From Hysterium pulicare CBS 123377 (lineage: Eukaryota; Ascomycota; Dothideomycetes; Hysteriales; Hysteriaceae), in assembly GCA_000467715.1 (NCBI GenBank), contig AJFK01000026.1:161456-225455 (forward strand): a DNA stretch of 64,000 nt, written 5' to 3'. The notes under the pieces are model-generated. The model was given only the letters and a program-made list of their open reading frames with translations, had not been told where the DNA came from and made no database searches. Shown here piece by piece: positions 44,227-56,358 of the stretch. Every line of letters starts with the position of its first letter. Position 1 is the first letter of the stretch. Position numbers and translations under genes: made by a program.

Positions 44227-47200
44227 ATGACGACCAACGAGCCCATTGCCATTGTGGGTAGTGGATGTCGCTTTGCGGGAAACAGCGACTCGCCCTCAAA
44301 GCTATGGGAACTACTCCGCGAACCCCGCGACCTCCGTCGAGAGATCCCCCACGATCGTTTCAGTGCCCAAGGCTTCTACCATCCCAATGGAGCCTACCAC
44401 GGTCACAGTAACGTCCAGCATGCCTACCTGTTAGAAGATGACCCAAGCCGCTTCGATACCGAGTTCTTTGGCATCAAACCAATTGAGGCCAAGTCAATGG
44501 ATCCCCAGCAGCGTCTCCTTATGGAGACTGTGTATGAAGCAATCGAAGCAGCTGGCATGACTATTGCGGGCCTTAACGGCAGTGACACAGCCGTGTTCGC
44601 CGGACTTATGACCAACGATTATGGCATGATGCTTACTCGCGACCTTGCACACGTGCCAACCTATCATGCAACAGGCATCTCCTCAGCCATTGTTTCTAAC
44701 AGGATCTCATACTTTTTTGACTGGCATGGACCTTCAATGACGGTCGACACGGGATGCTCTGCAAGCCTGGTTGGCCTCCACCTAGCCGTCCAATCACTCA
44801 GAGCTGGTGAATGCAGAATGGCTCTGGCCTGTGGCACAAACTTAATTCTTGGCCCTGAATACTTTGTTATCGAGAGTAAGCTAAAGATGCTGTCTCCGGA
44901 TGGTCAAAGTAAAATGTGGGATCAGGACGCCAATGGTTATGCACGTGGAGATGGCGTTACAGCTGTGGTTCTGAAGACTCTAAGCGCCGCCCTCGCAGAC
45001 GGGGATCACATTGAGTGTATCATCAGGGAAACCGGGATCAATCAGGATGGTTCAACTCCAGGCATTACGATGCCTAGCGCATCTGCTCAGGAAGCTTTGA
45101 TTCGCAGCACGTATGCCAAAGCTGGCTTGGATCTACGGGTTCAGAGTGACCGCCCCCAGTATTTCGAAGCACATGGTACGGGCACTCCAGCCGGTGATCC
45201 CATTGAAGCCGAAGCTATTCGTAACGCCTTTTTCGGAGATTCTTCGACGTGCTGCAACGGAGCGGATCCGGGCCAACATCCGCTGTATGTTGGCTCCATC
45301 AAGACTGTCCTGGGGCATACCGAGGGGTCGGCAGGAATTGCAGCGATTCTCAAAGCATCGCTGGCCATCCAAAACTCAACAATCCCACCCAACCTTCTGT
45401 TCAACCAGCTCAGCGACCGCGTGGCGCCCTTTTACGACAATCTGGAGATTGCCCAGTCCGCCAAGCCATGGCCCGGGCTTGCCTGGGGGCAGGTGCGACG
45501 AGCAAGCGTCAACAGCTTTGGTAAGGAGCCAACCACTTTCCAGAAGCCGTGTGGCAGGGCTGACATCTTAGGAAGGCTTCGGTGGGGCCAACGCGCATGC
45601 TATTTTGGAGAGCTATGAAACCCCCATCCAGAACGGAGACTCGTGTAGAGACCTTCCCCTCTTCACGCCATTCGTCTTCTCAGCCTCCTCGGAGAAAGTG
45701 CTGAGGGCAACTCTCACGGCGTATGCAACACGCCTCTCCGATACGCCGGCTGTTGACATGCTAGATCTAGCCTGGACGCTACGGCAGAGACGAGCCCTCT
45801 TGCCATACCGCGTCTCCATCACCGCAAACTCAGTCACTGATCTTGCTTCCAAGATTCTCGCCCAGCTGCAACAGGATGGTACGGGTATCAGCATCAAGGC
45901 ATTACCGGCACCGAAGCCTGGTAGTACGCACGGAGTCCTCGGAGTCTTCACAGGCCAAGGCGCGCAGTACGCCCGTATGGGAGCTGAGCTGATCGAACAG
46001 TCTCCTGTGGCTCGGGCCATCGTCGAGAACCTGGAGCTGATGCTTACGGAGCTCCCTGTCAAGGACCGGCCAACATGGTCTTTACGCGCCGAGATGCTGG
46101 CTGATGCTACATCTTCTCGAGTTCATGAAGCCGCCATCTCTCAGCCACTATGTACTGCGGTTCAAGTCTTGGTGGTCGACTTGCTTCGACTAGCCAATGT
46201 AGAGTTTGCCGCTGTGGTCGGCCACTCTTCAGGTGAAATTGCTGCGGCCTATGCAGCCGGCTTCCTTACGGCTCGCGAAGCCATTTGTATTGCTTATTAC
46301 CGCGGCGTGCATCTCCGTTCGGCAGTGAGTCCCCGCGGAATAAAGATGCGTGGGGCGATGCTGGCCGTGGGAAGTTCGATAGAGGATATGAGTAAGCTAT
46401 GCGCTACTACGGGATTTGCTGGCCGAATCTCGGTTGCAGCTAGCAATTCTTCCTCCAGCGTTACTATCAGCGGAGACGAAGATGCCATTGCTGAATTGCA
46501 GGTCATTCTCGATGGCCAGAAGAAGTTCAATCGGCGTCTGAAAGTCGACAAAGCGTATCACTCAGCACATATGACACTATGTTTCGATCCCTATGTCAAT
46601 TCGCTCAAGAGTTGTGTGCGTAAACGACAGGTTCAGGCACCCATAAAGTCGTGTTTGTGGTTCTCCAGTGTTTACGACCAGCTTGTCGATCCGCATTTGG
46701 GTGTATCCGCAGCTTATTGGGCTGAAAACATGGCGAAGCCTGTCCTCTTTTCCCAAGCGCTTACGAGGGCATCTATCGAAACGAGTTTCGATATTGCTCT
46801 TGAGGTTGGTGCACACCCAGCTCTCAAAGGACCCGCCAGTCAAACGATTGGAGATGCGCTCTCGTCTGACTCCAAGGTCATTCCGTATTTCGGAGCGCTT
46901 GGCCGCGGTATCTCTGCAGTTGACGCTTTTTCCGCGAGCCTTGGTCATCTGTGGTCGCGTCTTGATCACAACGCAATCAGCCTTGACAGCTATGAAAGCG
47001 CCATACGTGGTGGGAAGGGCAAGTTTAGTGTTGTCAAAGGTCTGCCTTCACATCCATGGGATCACAGCACTAGCTACTGGCATGAAGCACGAGCTTCTCG
47101 AAACATGAGATTGAGAAAGCAGCAAGTTCACTCACTATTGGGAGATGTGACGCCAGACAGCACTCTTCATCACCGTAGTTGGCGGAATCTACTGCGCATT

Positions 47201-50200
47201 AAAGAAATGGAATGGCTTTCTGGCCACGAGATCCAAGGCCAAGCAGTCTTCCCGGCCGCAGGGTATATCTGTACAGCTCTTGAAGCCTCACGTCTGCTTG
47301 CTGGCGATAAAGAAATTCTCTTGATTGAGCTCAAAGACTTCGTCATTCATCAAGCCGTTATTTTGCCCGAAGACGACGCGGGTGTCGAGGCTCTGATTGA
47401 ACTGGTGGATGTTTCCACAACTCGAACCGGCTGTGTAGAAGCCAGTTTCACTTACTCTGCTGCTCTTGGAGCCAACGCAGAAGACTTGACACTTGCGGCC
47501 AGTGCGAGTGTGGTGGTCAAGCTCGGAAACCCCTCGACTTCAATTCTTCCCGGAAGTTCTACTGGCTCAAAGTTGACACACGCGACCAACGTCGATACAG
47601 CGAGCTTCTACTCGGCTTTGGCAAACATTGGGTACAACTTCAGTGGTCGATTCTGCTCATTGTCGCAACTCACAAGAAAGCATCGGAAGTCTTCTAGCTT
47701 AGTAAGAATAGACCCATCGGGTCCCGAGGGCGAGTGTCTTCTCATTCATCCCGCAGAGTTGGACGCCGCATTTCAGGCTATCCTTTTGGCCTGCAGTTAT
47801 CCCAACGATGAGCAGCTTAGCACTTTACATCTCCCAACCATGATTCGCCACATTCGAGTCAACCCTGCGTTATGCAATTCTTGGGATACGAAAGAAGCGC
47901 AATTCGTCCCAATCGAGGGTGCCATTACTCCAGGAGTTGGCGGCGAAACTGGAATCACGGGAGATGTGAATTTCTACTCAAATTCTTCTCCAAATGCCAT
48001 GATACAGCTCCAGGGTGCGAAACTTGTGCCGCTGGGCGGAGTGGCTGCCAAGGAGGACGATAAAAGCCTTTTTGCAACGGTGCATTGGATCAATAACCGT
48101 TTGGATGGTTCGAGCCATACTGTCGTAGATCAATACCAGCGTGATGTCATGAAGGTGTTGGAGAGAATCTCGACGTTCTATCTGCGAGAGTTTGATCGGC
48201 AACTTTCTTCTGATCACTTGTCTCGATCTGAACGTCCGCTTAGCTTCTATCTGGATCATGCTCGACGCACCACATCCCTTGTCGATAATGGTGACCATGG
48301 ATGGGCCACCAAGGCGTGGACAGAGGATACTCTCGACAGTGTGATGAGCGCAAGCAGTGAGTTCTCTGAGCTAGTAGATGTGCGTCTTATGCATCTCGTA
48401 GGCAAGCACATGCCGCGCGTATTCAGAGGAGAGACTACAATGCACGAAGAGTTTCGCCGGGCCAATCTCCTGGGCGAATACTACACCAACGGAGTTGTGA
48501 TCCAAGCATCGGCTTCATGGATCATTGAAATGATGAAACAGATTGTGGATCGTCTCCCTCACATGAATATCTTGGAGATAGGTACGTTTTAAATCTACTC
48601 CGCATACGACTATAGCTGGCTGAAATTCGAGTAAGGTGCTGGCGCAGGGGAGGGCGTGACACAGAGGATCTCTCATGCGATCAACAATAGTTTCCTCAGC
48701 TACACCTACGCCAACATTTCTGGCTCGATTCAGGAGGACGGATCGGCTTTCTTCTCTCAACCGAATGACCCAAAGCCTGTTCGGAGTTTTGATGCCGAGC
48801 TGGATCCTTCAAGTCAAGATTACGTCGAGAGCTCCTACGACTTGATCATTGCATTTTGGGTTATTCACGCTACGAGCGATTTGTAAGCAACAACCTTTTT
48901 CCTATTTTACCACCAGTGGCCGACATGATTGAAGGACTACTACCTTACCTTGAACCGGCCCAACTGCTACCTTCTTGGATATTGTTCATATTATTGAAGA
49001 CATTGAATATTGAATGTTTGGGTAGATGCCAAGCATTCGGAATTCATCGTTCAAAATCAGTAGAGAACTTTGAAGGCCAGGTGAATCGGTGAACAAGAGG
49101 TGGTTCTTCAATTTGTTGACTACTGGTGTACCCTCCCCATGAAAAGACGGGTGGTTGCGGAAAGGTCAACATCCGCTGGGGGAAAACTCTCCTCCGAATA
49201 CTCAAATTTCCTCCTTTTTCCTCCATTTCCCTCTCGACACTTTTCTGATTAGGCAATCCTAACTCACTGATTCTGTGTAGGGAGCTAACCTTACTTAACC
49301 TCCGGAAGCTCTTGAAGCCTGGCGGATACCTCATCATCAGTGAGGGTAGCTACAATGGCAGTGGCGGTGATGGTGGTCTTAACTTCGTTTTTGGAACATT
49401 GCCAGGGTGGTGGTTGGGCGCTGATAAAGGGCGGACGCTATCACCATATCTCTCCACCGAGGAATGGGACCAGCTTCTGAAAACTACCGGATTTTCTGGT
49501 ATCGATGTGGCTCCTCCAAAGGAGCTCGCTGACACTTTCGGGGTGTCGGTCTTCGTTTCGCAAGCTGTCGACGATCAGGTCAGCTTTCTCAGGAATCCCA
49601 TCGGTATGCCATCATTAGGCTCTCCGATTCAGAACTTGGTCGTCGTCGGAGGTCTTACGCCCTGTAGCTCTCATCTCGTTGAAGGTCTTCAGAAAATTCT
49701 CTGGTCATCGATAGAAGAGATCTATCACTTTGGGACTCTTGAGGACGTCAACTATTCCATCATCAACGAGCAAACTACGGTGGTGAGCCTGACGGAACTT
49801 GACAAGCCCGTGTTTCAGGATATGGTGCCAGCAACCTTTTCGGCTTTCAAGCAGATGTTGGAGACTGGGAAGAATCTTTTATGGGTCACGAGTGGTCGGT
49901 TGGAGGACCAGCCATATTCGAATCTAACTCTGGGATTTGGAAGGACAGCTCTAGTCGAGACGCCAGGTTTACGCCTGCAACAGCTGGATATCGCAGACCC
50001 TCAGGCGACTGATCCTCTACTCATAGCTCAGACAGTTTTGCGCTTCGCATCCGTGGTTCCAGAAACAGTCGTATGGACCGTAGAGCCCGAGATCATTGTC
50101 GACGCTGCAGGGCGTGAGTTTGTTCCGCGTCTGAAGCCGATTTCTACTTTCAACGACCGTTATAATTCTTCGGCGCGCGAGATCAAACAGCTAGTCAACA

Positions 50201-53200
50201 CCAAAGAGACTGCAGTCACCCTGGAGATGACTGACAATGGCTACACTGCCAAGGAGTTAGCGACACCTCACAGATTCTCGAATCCGCCTGATCATTTGCT
50301 TGACCTGCGTGCGGTATATACGACTCCGACTGCCATCAAAACTACCCTCGGCCAACAGTTCCTTGTTTTGTGCCAAGAAACGCCCACCGGGGTGACTTAT
50401 CTGGCGCTTGTACCCTCACTGGCTTCGACTTATAGACTTCCAGTGGCGTCTGTGGTCCCATGCGACACCACCAAGTCATATGACGAGGCCTTCCTCAGGC
50501 TGTTGGCGGCGCATTTGGTCTCCATCGCACTCTTCAACACCGTATGTGCCGACCAAACTGTGGTTGTGCACAATGCTACGGAGCCGATCGCCACCGCAAT
50601 CAAGGCTCAAGCATCTACGCGAGGTTTCAACCTAGTTTTCACAGCTGATTCGACGAATACTGCAGCTGTCGGGTCAAGTCTCAAAATTGCACCATACTTG
50701 ACCCAGTATGAACTCAGCCAGGTCTTACCGAAGGAAATCTCACTCTTCATTGGGCTTTCAACTTCTAACGCCCAAAGATGGGAGAACGAGATGGCGATCA
50801 TGTCGTATCTCCCACCACACTGTCGTAAGGAATCCGCAAGTACCATCTATGCTCGGCAGGGATTGTCAAGTAGCACTGCCACTGCAGACGTCCTTCGAAC
50901 CGCTCTCAACAATGTTGCAGAGGATGGTCCGGCTGATTTGCAATGGGCGTGGCCGCTGAAGGTTTCGGTCGACGTAGGCGGTCTTTTGGAAGGGGCCCTT
51001 CCGGCAGATCCGCTAACAATCATCGACTGGACGACCTGCCCTTCACTACCAGTCACAATTACCAGACTAGAGGCTCAGCAAATATTCGGTAGCGATAAGA
51101 CGTATTGGATCATTGGCTTATCTGCCGCTCTTGGGGCTTCACTTTTCGACTGGATGATTGAGCGAGGAGCAAGGAATCTTGTCTTCACCAGCAGAATGCC
51201 TCAGCTGGACCCTACCTGGATTGAATCTCACAACCGTAAAGGGGTTAGGATCGTAGTGATTGCTTGGTAAGTCTCTAGATTTGCCTACCTTTTCAAATAC
51301 TGATAGATTCAAAGCGACATAACCGACGAGACTGCCCTCAAATCAGCACATGCAACTATCTGCGCAAGCCTGCCCCCTATTGCCGGCGTTCTGAACGGCG
51401 CTGTAGTCTTCAGGGATATATCGATTCTCAAGATGTCCTTTGATCAGCTCAACGACGTCCTTCGGCCGAAAGTCCTTGGAACTCTGTACTTGGATCGCAT
51501 CTTCCACAATCAACATCTCGACTTCTTCATCCTCACCTCTTCCATCACCGGTGTTCTTGGCAGTGCAGGCCAGGCAAACTACGCTGCAGCAAACACGTTC
51601 ATGTGTGGTGTTGCGGCCCAGCGCAGGAAACGAGGTCTCGCCGCCACCGCAATCAACTTAGGAGCCATTGCTGGGGTGGGGCTACTGGAAAGGGGTGACA
51701 GAAAGGTCTTGGAATCGATTATGCAAAGACTTTCTCTGATGCCCGTGTCGGAAGGGGACTTCCACCAGATTTTCGCCGAGGCTATCGAAGCCGGTCGTCC
51801 GGACTCTGCTATTTGCGGGCCAGAACTTACCACAGCTCTCCGTGCCATTCCAATAGACACACCCAATGCTCCTGCATTCTTCTCGAATCCAATGTTTTCA
51901 CACTTTCTTTTGGCAGAGACGGACCAGCAGAAGACGCCGAAGGGATCGAAAGCGGCCAAGCCAATCAAGGAATTGCTTGCGGAGTGCGAGACTGAAGACG
52001 AGCTCCTGAGTATCGTCAAAGGTAAGTTCATTCAAAAAATGCACTTCGTCAAGATCCAGGGCATCACTAACTATTGTAGGGGCGTTTTCCATTGAGCTGC
52101 GCAAGACCTTGCAAATGACAATGGCCGACGACGAGCTCATGGCCATCAATAGTGTAAGCCTCGGCATTGACTCGCTCGTCTCGATAGACCTGCGGACTTG
52201 GTTCACGAAGAACCTAAAGGTCAACATGCCAGTGTTGAAGGTCATGAGCAATGACACAATGGAAAACCTGGTTCTCTTCGCAGTGGAAAACGTGCCCTCG
52301 GAGCTGTTGCCAAACATTACAAGTCGGGCCACATCTAAAGTATTGGTGAATGGAGATAGCGCGCATGCGCACAGTTTCGAAATCGACTGGGATGCGGAAA
52401 CTTGTCCACCAGGGGATCTTGCCGAGCTGACAAAGATTTCCGCAGCAACAACCACAGCCGTCTTAGATCCAAGTTCAGTCCTCTTGACCGGAGTCAGCGG
52501 TTTGCTGGGACGCCATATACTCACAGCTCTGCTGGAGCAGCCATCGATCAAGAAGGTCATATGTGTCGCTGTGCGACGACTTGAGGAGAGGCTGGAAAAG
52601 GGGGAATTGCCACGGGACGACCGCGTGGTATACTACACGGGCGAGCTTGCTCAACCAAGACTCGGCCTCTCCAAGGAAGACGCAGCGTCGATTTTCGAAG
52701 AAGTGGGAGCAGTCATCCACAACGGCGCCGACACTTCTCATCTCAAGTCATACTTCGACCTGCGTCCGGCCAATGTCGATTCCACGATCGAGCTCATCCG
52801 TTTATGTCTGCCACGCAGAATCCCGCTGCATGTCGTGTCCTCTAATGCCGTGGGTCGATACTCCAACAAGGCGGAGATAGGCGAGGTCGCCATCAACTCA
52901 CCCGGGGCGCCAAAACCACCGACGGACGGGACGTCAGGGTATCGATCGACCAAGTGGGCCGTCGAGGGATTGCTCGAGCGGGTGCATGAGGCTTATAACC
53001 TACCGACATGGATCCACCGTCCCTCGACCATAATTCGCGCTGGCAAGGACGCAGAGGGCCTGGCTGCGCAGCTGGACTGGATGAACGCCCTAATCTTGTA
53101 CATGGACAAGCTATCGGCGGTGCCCAAGCTGAACCACGTGACGGGCTTCCTGGATCTCGTACATGCGCGGACTGTCTGTACTGGCATTGTTGCACATGTG

Positions 53201-53476
53201 CTGGAGGGCGAACCACGTGGTGGCGCAGGCAAGGTCATGTACGTGCATCACATGGGCGATCTCCTGCTCCCGCTCGCGCAATTGGAGGCGATTGGCGAGG
53301 GATCAGGCCGCAAGTTCCGACAGTTGCAGAGGGAGGAGTGGACGGCTGAGGCAGTAGCGGCTGGGATGCATCCAGCGGTCGTGGTGTTGATTGAGATGAT
53401 GGATGCGCCTGGTTTGAAGGGCCCACCGAGGTTCGTTAAAGGACCTGGGTCACCCCGGGAGCCCCTCCCGAATTGA
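44227..53476 (+). CDS. Highly reducing polyketide synthase with terminal reductase, 2,878 aa
   Basis: Exons 44227-45520, 45576-48581, 48636-48882, 49281-51266, 51315-52021 and 52080-53476 join in phase. Domains:
- KS (1-440; Cys177 in DTGCSAS, His316, His364)
- AT (~555-870; GHSSG, Ser ~649)
- DH (~950-1240; His ~982 in [11 protein letters not shown])
- C-methyltransferase (~1400-1580; ILEIGAGAGEG)
- linker with no enoylreductase motif
- KR (~2120-2330; Ser/Tyr in SSITG and QANYAAAN)
- ACP (GIDSL, Ser ~2445)
- thioester reductase (~2545-2870; [15 protein letters not shown])
The order KS-AT-DH-MT-KR-ACP-R resembles the synthases of betaenone-type decalins and the PKS half of PKS-NRPS hybrids. 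It should release an aldehyde or alcohol. Double-bond reduction would need a trans-acting ER, which is not in the window. The third intron is 398 nt, unlike the others (48-58 nt). Confidence 0.93.
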
Positions 53477-53965
53477 GCAACATCTTCGGGAGAGGGCTGT
53501 CTTTTCAGTTGCACGCACATGACTGGTCCTTTGGGATATTGTTAACATCATCGATCGTCCAGAAGAAAGTGGTTGATCAAAACTCCAGAGGGCATGTAGT
53601 AAATTTGAACACGGACAACCGAAGGACCAATGAGCGAATCATGCTTGATCTAAGACTAGACTGCTATGTTCAAACCCTTGGCAGGCAGATCGCAGCATTA
53701 TAGGGCAAAGGATACTTGAGATATACTATACACTCTAAAGTGAGCTTGAATACACTGGAGACCCGCCAAATAAAGAAGGGCGCATAATGGACTCCTGAAG
53801 GTCTCTAGGCCCTCGCCCAGTTATCGTTATAAATGAAAAATAGAACCATGTTACAAAATATTTGATGACTCAAAGAAGGAATACTTATTGACAAATAAAA
53901 GATGTTTCCAGTTACATTCTTGATACCGACCAACGACATGCTACTTGCACGGAAGCAGCGGGTAT
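53477..53965. other. Intergenic, nothing recognised
   Basis: Convergent 3' flanks of the PKS and the downstream regulator. No coding signal beyond short ORFs. Confidence 0.45.
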
Positions 53966-56358
53966 TTAGGAGCTTGAAGCAATGAGCGAAAAGAATTCAG
54001 GCAGGTCCTCGCGTAGCAAGTCGGATATGTCTGCGTTTACACGCGTGGCAACCGGGTGTAATGTCACCAGAGCCATTTTGTAGGCCTTGTCCGCAACTGG
54101 ATTGCGCTCCTTCATAGCCTTCAACCACCGGATGAGCTTTTTCACACACGGCTCAATTTCTGAGCCGTTATGCGACATGTGGATTGCTTGATAGGCCATT
54201 TCGAGCATCAGGACTGCAAGAGCTTGCATGACATAATGCACGATGGACCACCAAGGCCCGGTTGTATAGAGAAGGGTAGTATCTTGAGTGTCAGGTAGTA
54301 ATCCCGCGAGATCCTTTGCAGCATCTACACAAGCCTGGACCATTTCTTGGTCGAAAGAGGTCGATGCGTGAGTTTGCTTTTGAACTCGGTCGTCGAATCG
54401 GTCCAGCTTACAAAAGCAAGGCCAAGTTATGAGAATCTTCGCGCTAAGATAATTGAGTCCAAGCGACCTGCGTTCGAATTGAAACGCGACTGAGGTACTT
54501 TGGTTTTTGAAGTTGTATTCGAGAGGAAGGGAACCGGCCCATTCCTCGACTCCCGAGGATAGTTCGGTCATTGCAGCTTGAGCCTCTTCCCACGACTTCG
54601 TAACTACTTCCGCCATATACAATCTTTCCAAAACCTTCCCGATAATGACACTAAGCGTGACTCTGGCATTCAGATACACGCCTGAGTTTGGCGGACCATG
54701 AAAGACCGCTGGTGTGTCTGCAGCAATGGGACTCTTTGCGCTTAAAGGCCCCGATGATGTTAAACCGACAAGCGTGGTCGGGTATAGATTATGCGTTTTG
54801 TATCGTGTGTGACCGACTTGAGCCATGATCGTTGTTGATATTAGTTGGTGTTCAGCTAGAGGCAATGGAAGAGGGACAGCGCAAAACTCGTCCATGACGA
54901 TACTTGGGCGCCCTGTTATGGTGCAAAGAACACGTTCAAGAGAATAGAGAGCCCACCACGTGCGAACTTGTTCTTCTTTCTTGACCACTGACGCGCCCTG
55001 ATCTTCGTTCCGGAGGTGTAGGCCAAGTGCGTAAGCGGACCGGAGAGCAATGCCAATAGTTAACCAAGCTCTATCACGACTTCATTAGCATATGAAAACA
55101 ATCAAAGCTAGGGCGACTCACCGATTGATCAACCCAATAGAGAGGAAATAAAAGGAGGTTAACCCCGCCAGCCGGATCTGCTGAATATCGGAATGGGCGA
55201 TACGCAGAGTGTCTTTGAATCCCAACATACGCGCTCGAGTGTGGTAGATCATATGACCTACGGCATCTGTTTGCCCCTCGTCCTGGACTAGGTTGTGAAA
55301 CTTTGCCCCTATTGCAAACACTGAATTTAGAACAGCTAGTGCGCCGTCATCAACAAGGCCGACGGGCCATCCCTCTCCAAGGTGTTCGTAGAGCTTGTGT
55401 ACTGTTTCTTCAATCCATTGCTTTGGGAGGATTGGAAATGAGTCGTGCGTCGCGCTTATGTAACAGAGGGTAAGCCTCTCGGCCGTTTCTTGTGATGGCA
55501 TAGTGGTTTTATCGACAAAACTAAGCTCGCTTGGCATGTTGTCTTCGTCGAGATAGAAATTGGAACTGCTGATAGGATCGATATTGCTTTCTTCATGTGT
55601 AAGGGGGCGATTCCTTGAAGCGTCGATCCGGGCTACATAGGACGCATCACTGACCCCAGGAGGGCCATATCGATCTTCGTCGCTGTGCAGTCCTGTCTCT
55701 AATTCATACCTTAGATCACGCCACCACTGTATTTCGGAGCTTTTCCCAACGAAGCCAGTTGCTCTAGACTGCTCGGTTCGGGCAAGATCTTCTTCAAGGA
55801 AATCCGGCAATCTATTCGAACCAACCCCGGCGGATACTTGACGTTCTCCATGCGCCTCGGCAGGTTCCGAGAGCCTTGGTCTCTTCGATGTAGGGCTTTC
55901 TGCAGCGGAACCCGCATAGCCAGCATCGTCGTCCACCTATCAATGATGAGATGGAGCAGATCTACGAGCAGACCACGTACCGCTTCTAAAATGTCGTCTA
56001 TTTCTCGTTGGTCCTCCTCGCTTGCGTCAGTTTTCAGCCGAGTAAGAAGTTGGACCATGCGAGCAATCTGATCATTGGCTCTGCCGGAAATCAGCATCTC
56101 GCAACCCAGCCGGGGGATGTTGTCAACGAACGTTTGTAGGCGGTCTCTCCTACCCTTTTCGTACGTGCAAACCTGGTTGGCAGTCCGGCACCGCTTGCAT
56201 CGTGGTTCCTCTCCGGTGCATTTGGATTTGGATTTGCGACAGTTCGTGCAGGCTCGCAGCGACCTTTGCTTGTTCGCTGCGGCAGTGGCCTCAAGGTCGT
56301 TCTCGAATCGCGGCAGCCTGGGAATGGCCACTTTTGGCAGACTTCCAGACGCGGACAT
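53966..56358 (-). CDS. Zn(II)2Cys6 transcription factor with MHR domain, 765 aa
   Basis: Exons 56358-55981, 55936-55122 and 55070-53966 join in phase. The zinc cluster CX2CX6CX6CX2CX6C is at residues 37-64 (RACTNCRKSKSKC, CKRCRTANQVC), followed by a basic linker with RPRL. The fungal-specific transcription factor domain spans about 240-560, with the typical AWLTIGIALRSAYALGLHL and RTWWALYSLERVLCTITGRP segments. Nuclear regulator of unknown target. It is the third Zn2Cys6 gene around the PKS and converges on the PKS 3' end, so it is a plausible second pathway regulator, though not proven. The start at 56358 is the first true ATG. Confidence 0.88.
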
